DNA of 64,000 nucleotides from Streptomyces antibioticus (GCF_001514065.1 NZ_KQ948423.1:767717-831716); one strand, 5' to 3'. Shown: positions 17,479-26,866, counted from the stretch's first letter. Numbers and translations are program-made. The notes: generated from the letters alone by a model not told the origin.

Positions 17479-18678
17479 TCACCACGACTCCGACCCTCCG
17501 AGCGGCTCCTCCACCACTCTCCGCTCGCCGCGCAGCCGCAGCCCCGCCAGCGGGAACAGCAGGACCGACAGCATCGCGGCACCGACCAGGGCCGCCGCCT
17601 CCTCCGTCCTCAGGACACCGTCGTCGACGCCGATCGTGGTGATGGCGACGACCAGCGGCAGCGCGGTGGACGCGAAGAGGGTGAGAGCGCGCCGGTCCCG
17701 GCCGACGAGATCGGGGGGTGCCAGGGCGTACACCGGCAGGCCGCGGACCACCAGGAACAGCAGCAGGAAGACCGGCAGGAGCAGCAGCGCCCGGCCGCCG
17801 GACAGCAGGGCGTCCAGGTCGAACTCCATGCCGGTGACGACGTAGAACACCGGTACCAGGAAGCCGAACCCCATCGCCTCGACCTTCTCCAGGACCGGCC
17901 CCGCGCTCTCCGGCGCCGCCCCGTGCAGCAGCAGCCGGGTGAGCATCCCGGCGGCGAACGCGCCGAGCAGGACGTCGAGGCCGAGGGCCTGGGAGATGCC
18001 GAGCATCACCGCGAGGAGCAGCACGACCAGGCGTACGGCGAACTGGCCGCTGCCGTGCAGGGTCCTGGCGATCACCCGCGGGAACCAGGGCGGGCGCGGG
18101 CGCATCGCCCACCACACCGCGGCGGCCGTCAGCAGCGCGAACGCCGCCAGCACGGCCGTCGACCGGCCCGGCGAACGCCCGCTCAGCAGCAGCGCGATGG
18201 CGATGATCGGCCCGAACTCGCCGACCGCGCCGAACGTCGCCATCACCGTGCCGAACCGTGTGTGCAGGTCCCCCGCGTCCCGCAGCACCGGCAGGACCGT
18301 GCCGAGGGCGGTGCTGGTGAGGGCCGTACCGATGTAGACGCCCTTGGACAGCCCGGTGAGGGAGGAGGCGAGCACGAGGCCCACGACGAGTGCGGTCAGC
18401 CAGGCCCCCAGCGAGCGTTTGAGGGTGGCGCCGCGGACCCGGCCGAACTCGATTTCGTACCCGGCGAGGAAGATCAGCATCGCCAGCCCGAGGTCGGACA
18501 GGGTGTCGATGACCTGTCCGTCGCCCGCCCAGCCCAGGACGTCCGGGCCGGACAGGATGCCCAGCAGGATCTCGAAGATGACGAGCGGCACCGGCAGCCA
18601 GCGGCTGATTCCGTAGGCCAGCAGGGGTGCCAGCACCGCGATGGACATGATCAGGATGAGCGTCCCGGCCTGCGACAT
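17479..18678 (-). CDS. Cation/proton antiporter, CPA2 (KefB/NhaS-like) membrane domain
   Basis: 399 residues and about 12 membrane segments. The family patterns GLAMLIFLAGYEIEF and GTALTSTALGTVLPVL are visible, and FAAGMLTRLL and FYVVTGMEFDLDALL mark the second half. There is no C-terminal RCK/TrkA domain, so it is the short form. It would exchange K+ or Na+ for H+. No ribosome site is evident and a TAGATA element 8 nt before the ATG suggests a short or absent leader (inference). It is divergent from the copper operon. Confidence 0.85.
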   Translation of the reverse strand: MSQAGTLILIMSIAVLAPLLAYGISRWLPVPLVIFEILLGILSGPDVLGWAGDGQVIDTLSDLGLAMLIFLAGYEIEFGRVRGATLKRSLGAWLTALVVGLVLASSLTGLSKGVYIGTALTSTALGTVLPVLRDAGDLHTRFGTVMATFGAVGEFGPIIAIALLLSGRSPGRSTAVLAAFALLTAAAVWWAMRPRPPWFPRVIARTLHGSGQFAVRLVVLLLAVMLGISQALGLDVLLGAFAAGMLTRLLLHGAAPESAGPVLEKVEAMGFGFLVPVFYVVTGMEFDLDALLSGGRALLLLPVFLLLFLVVRGLPVYALAPPDLVGRDRRALTLFASTALPLVVAITTIGVDDGVLRTEEAAALVGAAMLSVLLFPLAGLRLRGERRVVEEPLGGSESW

Positions 18679-18748
18679 GATCGGTATCTACCATGAAGTT
18701 CCGGTAAATCCGCCCTGTTCACTTACTGGGGGGTTTGCGCGACCCTTC

Positions 18749-18775
18749 TTGGAGAATACCCCCTAGGGGTATAGT
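18749..18775 (+). promoter_or_regulatory. copZA promoter with CsoR-type operator
   Basis: The near-perfect palindrome ATACCCCCTAGGGGTAT at 18756-18772 overlaps the -10 candidate TATAGT (18770-18775); a weak -35 TTGGAG is at 18749-18754. The inverted A/TACCCC-GGGGTA arms are what Cu(I)-sensing CsoR repressors bind, so copper should derepress copZ-copA. No csoR gene is in the window. Confidence 0.85.
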
Positions 18776-18838
18776 GTGGGGTACGTGGACGCCACCGCGG
18801 GTCCCGTAGACCCCACACGCCTCGAAGAGGAGAACGAG

Positions 18839-19072
18839 ATGACCGCCCAGAGCGACACCCAGGTCACCACCGTCTACAAGGTGAGCGGCATGAGCTGCGG
18901 CCACTGCGAGGGCTCGGTCTCCGGCGAGATCTCCGAGATCCCCGGCGTCAGCTCCGTGAAGGCCGTCGCCTCCACCGGCGAGGTCACCGTCGTCTCCGCC
19001 ACCGCGCTCGACGAGGAAGCGGTGCGCGCGGCGGTCGACGAGGCCGGCTTCGAGCTCGTCGGCAAGGCCTGA
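18839..19072 (+). CDS. copZ: Copper chaperone, heavy-metal-associated domain
   Basis: 77 residues, a single ferredoxin-like HMA domain. The Cu(I)-binding motif GMSCGHC is near residue 18, followed by the family pattern GVSSVKAVASTGEVTV and DEAGFELV. It would deliver Cu(I) to CopA. GAGGAG precedes the ATG. It is first in a two-gene operon, 24 bp before copA, behind a CsoR-like operator. Confidence 0.93.
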   Translation: MTAQSDTQVTTVYKVSGMSCGHCEGSVSGEISEIPGVSSVKAVASTGEVTVVSATALDEEAVRAAVDEAGFELVGKA

Positions 19073-19096
19073 CCTGCACCTCCTGGAGTACCCGCC

Positions 19097-21316
19097 ATGT
19101 CCGGCACCACCGCCCCGATAGGTCCGCCCGCCGAGGTCGAACTCCTCATCGGCGGCATGACCTGCGCCTCCTGCGCCGCCCGCGTGGAGAAGAAGCTCAA
19201 CCGGATGGACGGCGTGACCGCCACCGTCAACTACGCGACGGAGAAGGCGAAGGTCACCTACGCCGAGGGCGTCGAGGTCGCGGATCTCATCGCGACGGTG
19301 GTGAGGACGGGGTACACGGCCGAGGAGCCCGCGCCCCCGGCGGCCGAGCCCGCCCCGCACGAGGACCCGGAGCCGGCGTCGCTGCGGCAGCGGCTCGTCG
19401 TCTCCGCGCTCCTCGCCGTGCCCGTCGTCCTGCTGTCGATGATCCCGGCCCTCCAGTTCGACAACTGGCAGTGGCTGGCCCTCACCCTCGCCTCCCCCGT
19501 CGTCGTCTGGGGCGGGCTGCCCTTCCACCGGGCCGCCTGGACCAACCTCCGGCACGGCGCGGCCACCATGGACACCCTCGTCTCGCTGGGCACGCTGGCG
19601 GCGTACGGCTGGTCGCTGTGGGCGCTGTTCTTCGGGGACGCGGGCATGGCGGGCATGAAGGACGAGTTCACGTTCACTGTCTCCCGGATGGACAGCGCCT
19701 CCACGATCTATCTCGAAGTGGCCGCGGGCGTCACCACGTTCATCCTGCTCGGCCGCTACCTGGAGGCCCGCTCCAAGCGCCGTGCGGGCGCGGCCCTGCG
19801 CGCCCTGATGGAGCTGGGCGCGAAGGACGTGGCGGTCCTGCGGGACGGCCGCGAGGTCCGGGTCCCGGTCTCCCGTCTCACGGTCGGGGACCGTTTCGTC
19901 GTACGCCCCGGGGAGAAGATCGCCACCGACGGCACCGTCGTCGAGGGCGTCTCCGCCGTGGACGCGTCCATGCTGACCGGCGAGTCGGTGCCGGTGGACG
20001 TCACGGTCGGGGACGCGGTCGCGGGCGCGACCGTGAACGCCGGCGGGCGGCTCGCCGTCGAGGCCACGCGCGTGGGCGCGGACACGCAGCTCGCGCGGAT
20101 GGCGAAGCTCGTCGAGGAGGCGCAGAACGGCAAGGCCGAGGTGCAGCGGCTCGCCGACCGGATCTCGGCCGTCTTCGTGCCCGCGGTCATCGCGATGGCC
20201 GTCGCCACCTTCGGTGGCTGGCTCGGCGCGACCGGGGACCTGGCCGCCGCGTTCACCGCGGCCGTCGCCGTCCTGATCATCGCCTGCCCGTGCGCGCTGG
20301 GCCTGGCCACCCCGACCGCCCTGATGGTCGGCACGGGCCGCGGCGCCCAGCTCGGCATCCTCATCAAGGGCCCCGAGGTGCTGGAGCACACGCGCCGCGT
20401 CGACACCGTCGTCCTCGACAAGACGGGAACGGTCACCACGGGCCGGATGACCCTCCAGGAGGTGTACGCCGTCCAGGGCGCCGACGAGACGCAGGTGCTG
20501 CGGCTCGCGGGTGCCGTGGAGCACGCCTCCGAGCATCCGGTCGCCCGGGCGGTCGCCGCCGGTGCGCAGGAGCGGGTGGGGCCGCTGCCGGTGGTCGAGG
20601 GGTTCGCGAACGTCCCCGGGCGGGGCGTGCGCGGGCGCGTGGAGGGCCATGACGTGGCCGTGGGGCGCCTCTTCGAAGAGATCTCGCCGGAGGTGGCCCG
20701 CGCCAAGGACGAGGCCGAGAGGGGCGGCCGTACGGCCGTCATGGTCGGCTGGGACGGGGTGGCACACGGCGTCGTGGCCGTCGCGGACGCGGTGAAGGAG
20801 ACCAGCGCCGAGGCGGTACGGGAGCTGCGGGCGCTCGGGCTCACGCCGGTGCTGCTGACCGGGGACAACCGGGCGGTCGCGGAGGCGGTGGCCGAGCGGG
20901 TCGGGATCACGCGGGTCGTGGCCGAGGTGCTGCCCGAGGACAAGGTCGAGGCCGTACGGCGGTTGCAGGGCGGGGGACGGGTCGTCGCCATGGTCGGCGA
21001 CGGGGTCAACGACGCCGCCGCGCTCGCCGCCGCCGACCTGGGGCTGGCGATGGGGACCGGGACGGACGCGGCGATCGAGGCGGGGGATCTGACGCTGGTG
21101 CGCGGGGACCTGCGGGTGGCCGCGGACGCCATCCGGCTGTCGCGGCGGACGCTCGCCACGATCAAGGGGAACCTGGTGTGGGCCTTCGGCTACAACGTGG
21201 CCGCGCTGCCGCTGGCCGCGGCGGGACTGCTGAACCCGATGATCGCCGGTGCCGCCATGGCCTTCTCCTCGGTGTTCGTGGTGACGAACAGCCTGCGATT
21301 GCGGTCATTCCGTTAG
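19097..21316 (+). CDS. copA: Copper-exporting P1B-type ATPase
   Basis: 739 residues. There is one N-terminal HMA domain with GMTCASC, then membrane helices, the actuator TGES motif ([10 protein letters not shown]), the CPC metal-site helix ([16 protein letters not shown]) near residue 396, the phosphorylation site DKTGTVTTG near 441, the HP motif SEHPVARA and the hinge [10 protein letters not shown]. All catalytic features are intact. It pumps Cu(I) out across the membrane. It follows copZ under the same operator. Confidence 0.95.
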   Translation: MSGTTAPIGPPAEVELLIGGMTCASCAARVEKKLNRMDGVTATVNYATEKAKVTYAEGVEVADLIATVVRTGYTAEEPAPPAAEPAPHEDPEPASLRQRLVVSALLAVPVVLLSMIPALQFDNWQWLALTLASPVVVWGGLPFHRAAWTNLRHGAATMDTLVSLGTLAAYGWSLWALFFGDAGMAGMKDEFTFTVSRMDSASTIYLEVAAGVTTFILLGRYLEARSKRRAGAALRALMELGAKDVAVLRDGREVRVPVSRLTVGDRFVVRPGEKIATDGTVVEGVSAVDASMLTGESVPVDVTVGDAVAGATVNAGGRLAVEATRVGADTQLARMAKLVEEAQNGKAEVQRLADRISAVFVPAVIAMAVATFGGWLGATGDLAAAFTAAVAVLIIACPCALGLATPTALMVGTGRGAQLGILIKGPEVLEHTRRVDTVVLDKTGTVTTGRMTLQEVYAVQGADETQVLRLAGAVEHASEHPVARAVAAGAQERVGPLPVVEGFANVPGRGVRGRVEGHDVAVGRLFEEISPEVARAKDEAERGGRTAVMVGWDGVAHGVVAVADAVKETSAEAVRELRALGLTPVLLTGDNRAVAEAVAERVGITRVVAEVLPEDKVEAVRRLQGGGRVVAMVGDGVNDAAALAAADLGLAMGTGTDAAIEAGDLTLVRGDLRVAADAIRLSRRTLATIKGNLVWAFGYNVAALPLAAAGLLNPMIAGAAMAFSSVFVVTNSLRLRSFR

Positions 21317-21479
21317 GCGGGACCCTCTGGAGTCCGGCGCGAGGCTCACATAAGCTCTTCACAAGGCTCGCGCATCATCCTTACGCTCGAGGCCCGATCG
21401 ACGATTCGGCCCCTTGCGCATCAAACGGACAAATGCAAGAGACGCAGATCACAGTGATGTGAACGTAACCATCGAAGGG

Positions 21480-21818
21480 GTTCGAAGGTCTAAGTTGGCG
21501 ATGTCAGGCCGCGTCTTGGGGGGCGCTTCCTGGCATCTGGGGATGTCTTGGGGGACTTCCTCAGAGATGCGTTGCCGGGACAGGCACGGCGGGAAGCTTT
21601 GAGCGGCCCTCCCAACCGTGCGCTGTCCCGGCAGATCGCAAGCGGTACACAGTAGGAGTACGACGAGTTCTGCTCGTTCTGCTCAACAAAGCGAATTCAG
21701 GCGCTGTTTTCTCACAGACGCCCGGCCGGATCCCGTGGGGGGAATCCGCACCGGGACATGGGAAGGCGCCCTGGACGTCGGCCCGTGGGGGGACCGCCGC
21801 CAGGGCGCCTTCTTCTTT
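21480..21818 (+). ncRNA. Candidate small non-coding RNA upstream-adjacent to the citA 3' end
   Basis: A large hairpin pairs TGCCGGGACAG (21573-21583) plus GCACGG (21584-21589) with CCGTGC (21616-21621) plus CTGTCCCGGCA (21623-21633). A smaller ACGAG/CTCGT hairpin follows. The region ends with a perfect 10-bp terminator stem followed by TTCTTCTTT. It has no credible ORF. The 5' end is a guess; no clear promoter is visible. I recall a small RNA reported near citA (SCO2736) of S. coelicolor but cannot confirm it. Confidence 0.45.
21765..21818 (+). terminator. Intrinsic terminator with T-rich tail
   Basis: GGCGCCCTGG (21765-21774) pairs perfectly with CCAGGGCGCC (21800-21809) over a 25-nt loop, followed by TTCTTCTTT (21810-21818). 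A T-rich tail is uncommon in this genome and points to a real plus-strand transcript ending here. Confidence 0.8.
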
Positions 21819-21846
21819 GCCCCGCTCACTTCCCGGCATACGACGA

Positions 21847-21877
21847 GGCCCCGCAGCCGGCATCGGCATGCGGGGCC
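21847..21877 (-). terminator. Terminator downstream of citrate synthase
   Basis: GGCCCCGCA (21847-21855) pairs with TGCGGGGCC (21869-21877) across 13 nt, 30 bp after the citA stop. Confidence 0.7.
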
Positions 21878-21906
21878 CTGTGTGACCTTGCGGCTCAGCG
21901 CAACGG

Positions 21907-23196
21907 TCAGCGCTCTTCGACCGGGACGAAGTCGCGCTCGACGACCCCGGTGTAGATCTGGCGCGGGCGGCCGATGCGGGAGCCGGGCTCCTTGATCATC
22001 TCGTGCCACTGGGCGATCCAGCCCGGGAGGCGGCCGAGGGCGAAGAGGACCGTGAACATCTCGGTCGGGAAGCCCATCGCGCGGTAGATGAGGCCGGTGT
22101 AGAAGTCGACGTTCGGGTAGAGGCTGCGCGAGACGAAGTAGTCGTCGGAGAGCGCGTGCTCCTCCAGCTTCAGCGCAATGTCCAGCAGCTCGTCGGACTT
22201 GCCGAGGGCCGAGAGGACGTCGTGCGCCGCCGCCTTGATGATCTTCGCGCGCGGGTCGAAGTTCTTGTAGACCCGGTGGCCGAAGCCCATCAGCCGGACG
22301 CCGTCCTCCTTGTTCTTCACCTTGCGGATGAAGGAGTCGACGTCACCGCCGGAGGCCTGGATGCCTTCCAGCATCTCCAGCACGGACTGGTTGGCACCGC
22401 CGTGCAGCGGGCCCCACAGCGCGTTGATGCCGGCCGAGATGGACGCGAACATGTTCGCCTGGGAGGAGCCGACGAGGCGGACCGTGGAGGTCGAACAGTT
22501 CTGCTCGTGGTCGGCGTGCAGGATCAGCAGCTTGTCGAGCGCGGCGACGACGACCGGGTCGAGGTCGTACTCCTGGGCCGGCACCGAGAAGGTCATCCGC
22601 AGGAAGTTCTCGACGTAGCCGAGGTCGTTGCGCGGGTAGACGAACGGGTGACCGATCGACTTCTTGTACGCGTACGCCGCGATCGTCGGGAGCTTGGCGA
22701 GCAGCCGGATCGTCGAGAGGTTGCGCTGCTTCTCGTCGAACGGGTTGTGGCTGTCCTGGTAGAACGTCGACAGCGCGGAGACGACCGACGACAGCATCGC
22801 CATCGGGTGGGCGTCGCGCGGGAAGCCTCGGTAGAAGTTCTTGACGTCCTCGTGCAGCAGGGTGTGCTGCGTGATCTCGTTCTTGAACGTGGCCAGTTCG
22901 TCGACGGTCGGGAGTTCGCCGTTGATCAGCAGGTAGGCGACCTCCAGGAACGTGGAGCGCTCGGCCAGCTGCTCGATCGGGTAGCCGCGGTAGCGGAGGA
23001 TGCCCGCCTCACCGTCGAGGTAGGTGATGGCGGATTTATAGGCGGCGGTGTTGCCGTAGCCGCTGTCCAGGGTCACCAGACCGGTCTGGGCGCGGAGCTT
23101 GCCGATGTCGAAGCCCTTGTCGCCGACGGTGCTGTCGATCACCGGGTAGGTGTACTCGCCATCGCCGTACCGCACTACTACAGAGTTGTCGCTCAC
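21907..23196 (-). CDS. citA: Citrate synthase (type II, hexameric class)
   Basis: 429 residues from a GTG start (23196) with GAGGGA upstream; the N-terminus VSDNSVVVRYGDGEYTYPV fits the actinobacterial enzyme. Catalytic residues are visible in NCSTSTVRLVGSSQANMF, the GPLHGGANQSVLEML histidine region, GFGHRVYK and the C-terminal RPRQIYTG. It condenses acetyl-CoA and oxaloacetate as the first TCA-cycle step. It is monocistronic with its own promoter and terminator. Confidence 0.95.
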   Translation of the reverse strand: MSDNSVVVRYGDGEYTYPVIDSTVGDKGFDIGKLRAQTGLVTLDSGYGNTAAYKSAITYLDGEAGILRYRGYPIEQLAERSTFLEVAYLLINGELPTVDELATFKNEITQHTLLHEDVKNFYRGFPRDAHPMAMLSSVVSALSTFYQDSHNPFDEKQRNLSTIRLLAKLPTIAAYAYKKSIGHPFVYPRNDLGYVENFLRMTFSVPAQEYDLDPVVVAALDKLLILHADHEQNCSTSTVRLVGSSQANMFASISAGINALWGPLHGGANQSVLEMLEGIQASGGDVDSFIRKVKNKEDGVRLMGFGHRVYKNFDPRAKIIKAAAHDVLSALGKSDELLDIALKLEEHALSDDYFVSRSLYPNVDFYTGLIYRAMGFPTEMFTVLFALGRLPGWIAQWHEMIKEPGSRIGRPRQIYTGVVERDFVPVEER

Positions 23197-23296
23197 GTCA
23201 TCCCTCACCGACGTTGTGCCTCTTCTTCGAGGTTGCCCTGACTGTCTCTACCATCCCCCATTCGGCGCAGGAGAGTGCACTGGGGGTCGACCATTG

Positions 23297-23325
23297 GGCC
23301 TATTGGCGGCACTCAGTGCCGTCAA
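23297..23325 (-). promoter_or_regulatory. citA promoter with palindrome in the spacer
   Basis: Read on the minus strand: -35 TTGACG (23325-23320), 17-nt spacer, -10 TAGGCC (23302-23297). The spacer carries the perfect 13-bp palindrome GGCACT-C-AGTGCC (plus-strand form, 23308-23320), well placed for a repressor to block RNA polymerase. Confidence 0.5.
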
Positions 23326-23346
23326 CTTGCCCATCCTGCCCCTCCC

Positions 23347-25662
23347 CTACCCGGTTCCGGAAGGGCTCTGTGACCTAGGTGACTCATTTGATCGATCATT
23401 TTTTGGTCGATCATTTTTTGGCGAGAGCCTGAAGTCCAGCGCCGTGCAGCGCCGACCCGCCGAGACCGTGCGCACCGCCTGGCCTATCGCCTTGCGCGAA
23501 CCGACCAGGACGACCAGCTTCTTGGCCCGGGTGACCGCCGTGTACAGCAGGTTCCGCTGGAGCATCATCCAGGCGCCGGTGGTGACCGGGATCACCACGG
23601 CCGGATATTCACTGCCCTGCGAGCGGTGAATGGTCACCGCGTACGCGTGGGCCAGCTCGTCCAGTTCGTCGAACTCGTACGGCACCTCCTCGTCCTCGTC
23701 GGTCAGCACCGTCAGGCGCTGGTCGACCGGATCGAGCGAGGTGACCACGCCCACGGTGCCGTTGAAGACACCGTTCTTGCCCTTCTCGTAATTGTTGCGA
23801 ATCTGGGTGACCTTGTCGCCGACCCGGAAGACCCGGCCGCCGAACCGCTTCTCGGGCACATCGGGACAGCCGGGCGTGATGGCCTGCTGCAACAGACCGT
23901 TGAGGTTGCCCGCGCCGGCGGGCCCGCGGTGCATGGGCGCGAGCACCTGGACGTCCCGGCGCGGATCGAGCCCGAATTTGGCCGGAATCCGACGGGCCGC
24001 CACGTCCACCGTGAGCCGGCCGGCTTCCTCGGTGTCGTCCTCGACGAAGAGGAAGAAGTCCTTCATGCCGTCCGTGACGGGATGCTGCCCGGCGTTGATC
24101 CGGTGCGCGTTGGTCACCACGCCGGACTGCTGGGCCTGCCGGAACACGCGTGTGAGGCGGACTGCCGGGATGGGGCTGCCGTCGGCGAGCAGGTCCCGGA
24201 GCACCTCGCCGGCGCCGACGGACGGCAGCTGGTCCACGTCCCCCACGAACAGCAGATGCGCCCCCGGCGGCACGGCCTTCACCAGCTTGTTGGCGAGCAG
24301 CAGGTCCAGCATGGAGGCCTCGTCGACCACGACCAGGTCGGCCTGGAGCGGGCGGTCCTTGTCATAGGCCGCGTCACCGCCGGGCTTCAGCTCCAGGAGG
24401 CGGTGGACGGTGGAGGCCTCGGCGCCGGTGAGCTCGGCGAGGCGTTTGGCGGCGCGGCCGGTGGGGGCGGCCAGCACCACCCTGGCCTTCTTCGCGCGGG
24501 CCAGCTCCACGATCGAGCGGACCGTGAAGGACTTGCCGCAGCCGGGTCCGCCGGTCAGGACGGCGACCTTCTCGGTCAGCGCCAGCTTGACCGCGGCCTC
24601 CTGCTCGGGTGCCAGCTCGGCTCCCGTACGGTCCTTCAGCCAGGTCAGCGCCTTGTCCCAGGTCACGTCCCGGAAGCCCGGCATCCGGTCCTCGTCGGTG
24701 CGCAGGAGGCGCAGCAGCTGGGCGGAGAGGGAGAGTTCGGCGCGGTGGAAGGGGACCAGATAGACGGCGGTGACGGGCTCGCCGTGCTCCCCCGGGACCT
24801 TCTCCCGGACCACGCCCGGGTCCTCGCCCTCCTCCGCGGGCACGGCCAGTTCGGCGAGGCATTCGATGACCAGGCCGGTGTCGACCTGGAGCAGCTTCAC
24901 CGCGTCCGCGATCAGCCGCTCCTCGGGGAGGTAGCAGTTGCCCTGGTCGGTGGCCTGCGACAGCGCGTACTGGAGGCCCGCCTTCACGCGCTCCGGGCTG
25001 TCGTGCGGGATGCCGACGGACTGGGCGATCTTGTCGGCGGTGAGGAAGCCGATGCCCCAGACGTCGGCGGCGAGGCGGTAGGGCTGGTTCTTGACGACGG
25101 AGATGGAGGCGTCGCCGTACTTCTTGTAGATCCGGACCGCGATCGACGTCGACACCTCGACGGTCTGGAGGAAGAGCATGACCTCCTTGATCGCCTTCTG
25201 CTCCTCCCAGGCGTCGGCGATCTTCTTGGTCCGCTTCGGGCCGAGGCCGGGGACCTCGATGAGCCGCTTGGGCTCCTCCTCGATGATCTGCAGGGTGTCC
25301 AGGCCGAAGTGCTGGGTGATGCGGTCGGCGAAGACCGGGCCGATGCCCTTCACCAGCCCCGAGCCGAGATAGCGGCGGATGCCCTGGACGGTGGCGGGCA
25401 GGACGGTCGTGTAGTTCTCCACGGTGAACTGCTTGCCGTACTGCGGGTGGGAGCCCCAACGCCCCTCCATGCGCAGGGACTCGCCGACCTGGGCGCCGAG
25501 CAGCGCGCCGACGACCGTGAGGAGGTCGCCGCCGCCCCGGCCGGTGTCCACGCGCGCGACGGTGTAGCCGTTCTCCTCGTTGGCGTACGTGATGCGCTCC
25601 AGCACGCCTTCGAGGACGGCGAGTCGCCGCTCGCCCGTCGCGTTCCCCGCCTGTTGAGCCAT
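23347..25662 (-). CDS. RecD-like (RecD2/TraA-type) ATP-dependent DNA helicase
   Basis: 771 residues, a superfamily 1B 5'-3' helicase without RecB/RecC partners nearby. The N-terminal OB and helix-hairpin-helix region contains VKGIGPVFADRITQHFGL and EVPGLGPKRTKKIADAW. Walker A is LTGGPGCGKSFT, Walker B VVVDEASMLD, motif III GDVDQLPSVGAG, motif VI YTAVTRAKKLV. The last 25 residues are a polar low-complexity tail containing a duplicated KNDR(P/S) pentapeptide from a 15-bp DNA duplication. It probably acts in repair or replication restart. Confidence 0.92.
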   Translation of the reverse strand: MAQQAGNATGERRLAVLEGVLERITYANEENGYTVARVDTGRGGGDLLTVVGALLGAQVGESLRMEGRWGSHPQYGKQFTVENYTTVLPATVQGIRRYLGSGLVKGIGPVFADRITQHFGLDTLQIIEEEPKRLIEVPGLGPKRTKKIADAWEEQKAIKEVMLFLQTVEVSTSIAVRIYKKYGDASISVVKNQPYRLAADVWGIGFLTADKIAQSVGIPHDSPERVKAGLQYALSQATDQGNCYLPEERLIADAVKLLQVDTGLVIECLAELAVPAEEGEDPGVVREKVPGEHGEPVTAVYLVPFHRAELSLSAQLLRLLRTDEDRMPGFRDVTWDKALTWLKDRTGAELAPEQEAAVKLALTEKVAVLTGGPGCGKSFTVRSIVELARAKKARVVLAAPTGRAAKRLAELTGAEASTVHRLLELKPGGDAAYDKDRPLQADLVVVDEASMLDLLLANKLVKAVPPGAHLLFVGDVDQLPSVGAGEVLRDLLADGSPIPAVRLTRVFRQAQQSGVVTNAHRINAGQHPVTDGMKDFFLFVEDDTEEAGRLTVDVAARRIPAKFGLDPRRDVQVLAPMHRGPAGAGNLNGLLQQAITPGCPDVPEKRFGGRVFRVGDKVTQIRNNYEKGKNGVFNGTVGVVTSLDPVDQRLTVLTDEDEEVPYEFDELDELAHAYAVTIHRSQGSEYPAVVIPVTTGAWMMLQRNLLYTAVTRAKKLVVLVGSRKAIGQAVRTVSAGRRCTALDFRLSPKNDRPKNDRSNESPRSQSPSGTG
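23392..23421. repeat. 15-bp tandem duplication with T6 tract in the helicase C-terminus
   Basis: TCGATCATTTTTTGG occurs twice head to tail (23392-23406 and 23407-23421). It encodes a repeated pentapeptide in the tail. The A/T richness is unlike the surrounding codons. Confidence 0.9.
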
Positions 25663-25717
25663 GATCCGACGGTACCGGTGGGGTGTGACATCGACCGGGG
25701 TTGTCCACAGACGGGGC

Positions 25718-25894
25718 TAGGCCCTGTCTGACAATTCCCGTCTGCCTCGCGACGCCATGCACGCACTCTCGCCGCACCGGGCGCAGACCCAAGTACGTCC
25801 AGTACGAGGGTCTACGCCCGGCACACCGAGAGCACGCACCTGACGCCGCGATGCCGCCCTCCGGGCGACGACGGGAATTGTCAGACAGGACCTA
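25718..25894. mobile_element. 177-bp fold-back MITE with 25-bp terminal inverted repeats
   Basis: The left end (25718-25742, beginning TAGGCCCTGTCTGACAATTC) and right end (25870-25894) match in 24 of 25 positions when inverted. The interior also pairs: CCGGGCGCAGACCC against GGGTCTACGCCCGG, and further out, so nearly the whole element can form one long hairpin. CTAG flanks both sides, consistent with a YTAR-type target duplication as made by IS5-family transposases. No transposase is encoded. The right boundary supplies the TAG stop of the neighbouring PPOX gene. Confidence 0.88.
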
Positions 25895-26866
25895 GTGGTG
25901 CGGAGCCTGGAGGGTGTTGCGCAGCCTGTCCGCGTCGGCGGTGCCGGGTCGGCGGGCGGACTCGGCGAGCGCGCGGAAGCGGTCCCACTCCACCTGGGGA
26001 CGGGTCAGGCCACGGCGGTGCAGATAGCGGTCGGTCGCCCGCTGGGTGCGGCGCAGGACCCGTACCGCGTCGGTGGCCCGTCCCGAGCCCATCGGCTCCA
26101 GCACCGTGCCGGGCACCAGGAGCCAACCGTCGTCGGTCTGCCTCAACTCGCCGCGGACCAGCGCGTTCCGCATCCGGTTGAGCTTCTCGTCGTGCCGGTG
26201 CACCAGCAGCGAGGCGGGGCCGGGCACCATCACGTGGTCGTCCGGCGGACTCACCGCGAAGCCGCCCACCGTGGGCGCGGTCCGGGTGCGGGCCAGCGCG
26301 GGCGCCCCGGAGGCGTCGCGGGCGGCGAGGACCGCCGTGGCATGGCGGGCGAGCTGGGCCGCGCCGGGCAACGGCGAACCGTCCGGCCCGGCGGACACCG
26401 TCAGGAAGGGGGGCGCCCCGGCGGACCGCACGATCAGCTGTTCCGGGGTGACGGTGATGACGAGCCGCAGGTAGTACCAGTCCATCAGCCGCCGCATCGG
26501 GCGCGCGAGATACGACCGGCTGTGCGGCTGCCGCTCGAAGAGCATCCGCCAGTAGTCCTCGAGGCCCTGCGGGCCCGTCCGGATGTCGTCGGGGCACTCG
26601 GCGCTGCCGCCGACGAAGATCTCCGGGGCGTCGGTGAGACCGCTGCCGGTGGGGTCGGAGAAGAGCAGCGCGACGCGGCCGTCCCGGCGGATGTTCAGCG
26701 CCTTCTGCGCGAAGGCGAGGGACGTGGTCAGCACCGGCGTCCCGCCCTCGCCGCGCCGCACCGCCGTCGGCCAGGCGAGCGGGGTCCCGTCCCGGCCCAG
26801 GGTGACGAACTCGCAGGTGCGGTAGGCGTCCAGGACCGCCGTCGGGGCGGAGTCGAGTACGGTCAC
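25892..26866 (-). CDS. Pyridoxamine 5'-phosphate oxidase (PPOX)-fold protein, C-terminus set by the MITE
   Basis: 324 residues from GTG 26866, which overlaps the hemerythrin stop (GTGA). The first 110 residues look like a split-barrel flavin/F420-binding fold (EFVTLGRDGTPLAWPTAV, RRDGRVALLFSDPTGSGL). A second similar region follows at about 170-290 (DDHVMVPGPASLLVHRHDEKLNRM). The TAG stop lies in the terminal bases of the MITE, so the original C-terminus may have been longer or different. The coupling with a hemerythrin gene hints at redox or oxygen/NO handling (inference). The function is unknown. Confidence 0.65.
   Translation of the reverse strand: MTVLDSAPTAVLDAYRTCEFVTLGRDGTPLAWPTAVRRGEGGTPVLTTSLAFAQKALNIRRDGRVALLFSDPTGSGLTDAPEIFVGGSAECPDDIRTGPQGLEDYWRMLFERQPHSRSYLARPMRRLMDWYYLRLVITVTPEQLIVRSAGAPPFLTVSAGPDGSPLPGAAQLARHATAVLAARDASGAPALARTRTAPTVGGFAVSPPDDHVMVPGPASLLVHRHDEKLNRMRNALVRGELRQTDDGWLLVPGTVLEPMGSGRATDAVRVLRRTQRATDRYLHRRGLTRPQVEWDRFRALAESARRPGTADADRLRNTLQAPHH

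Larger units (their letters stand above)
21317..21906. other. 590-bp intergenic region between copA and citrate synthase
   Basis: No convincing protein gene. It contains a long structured stretch (21480-21818) with a 17-bp interrupted hairpin and an intrinsic terminator, then the citrate synthase terminator. See separate entries. Confidence 0.7.

Noticed and set aside
25701..25895. A short protein within the MITE
   Set aside because: The open frame exists only because the element is a GC-rich palindrome; no start site or homology is visible.
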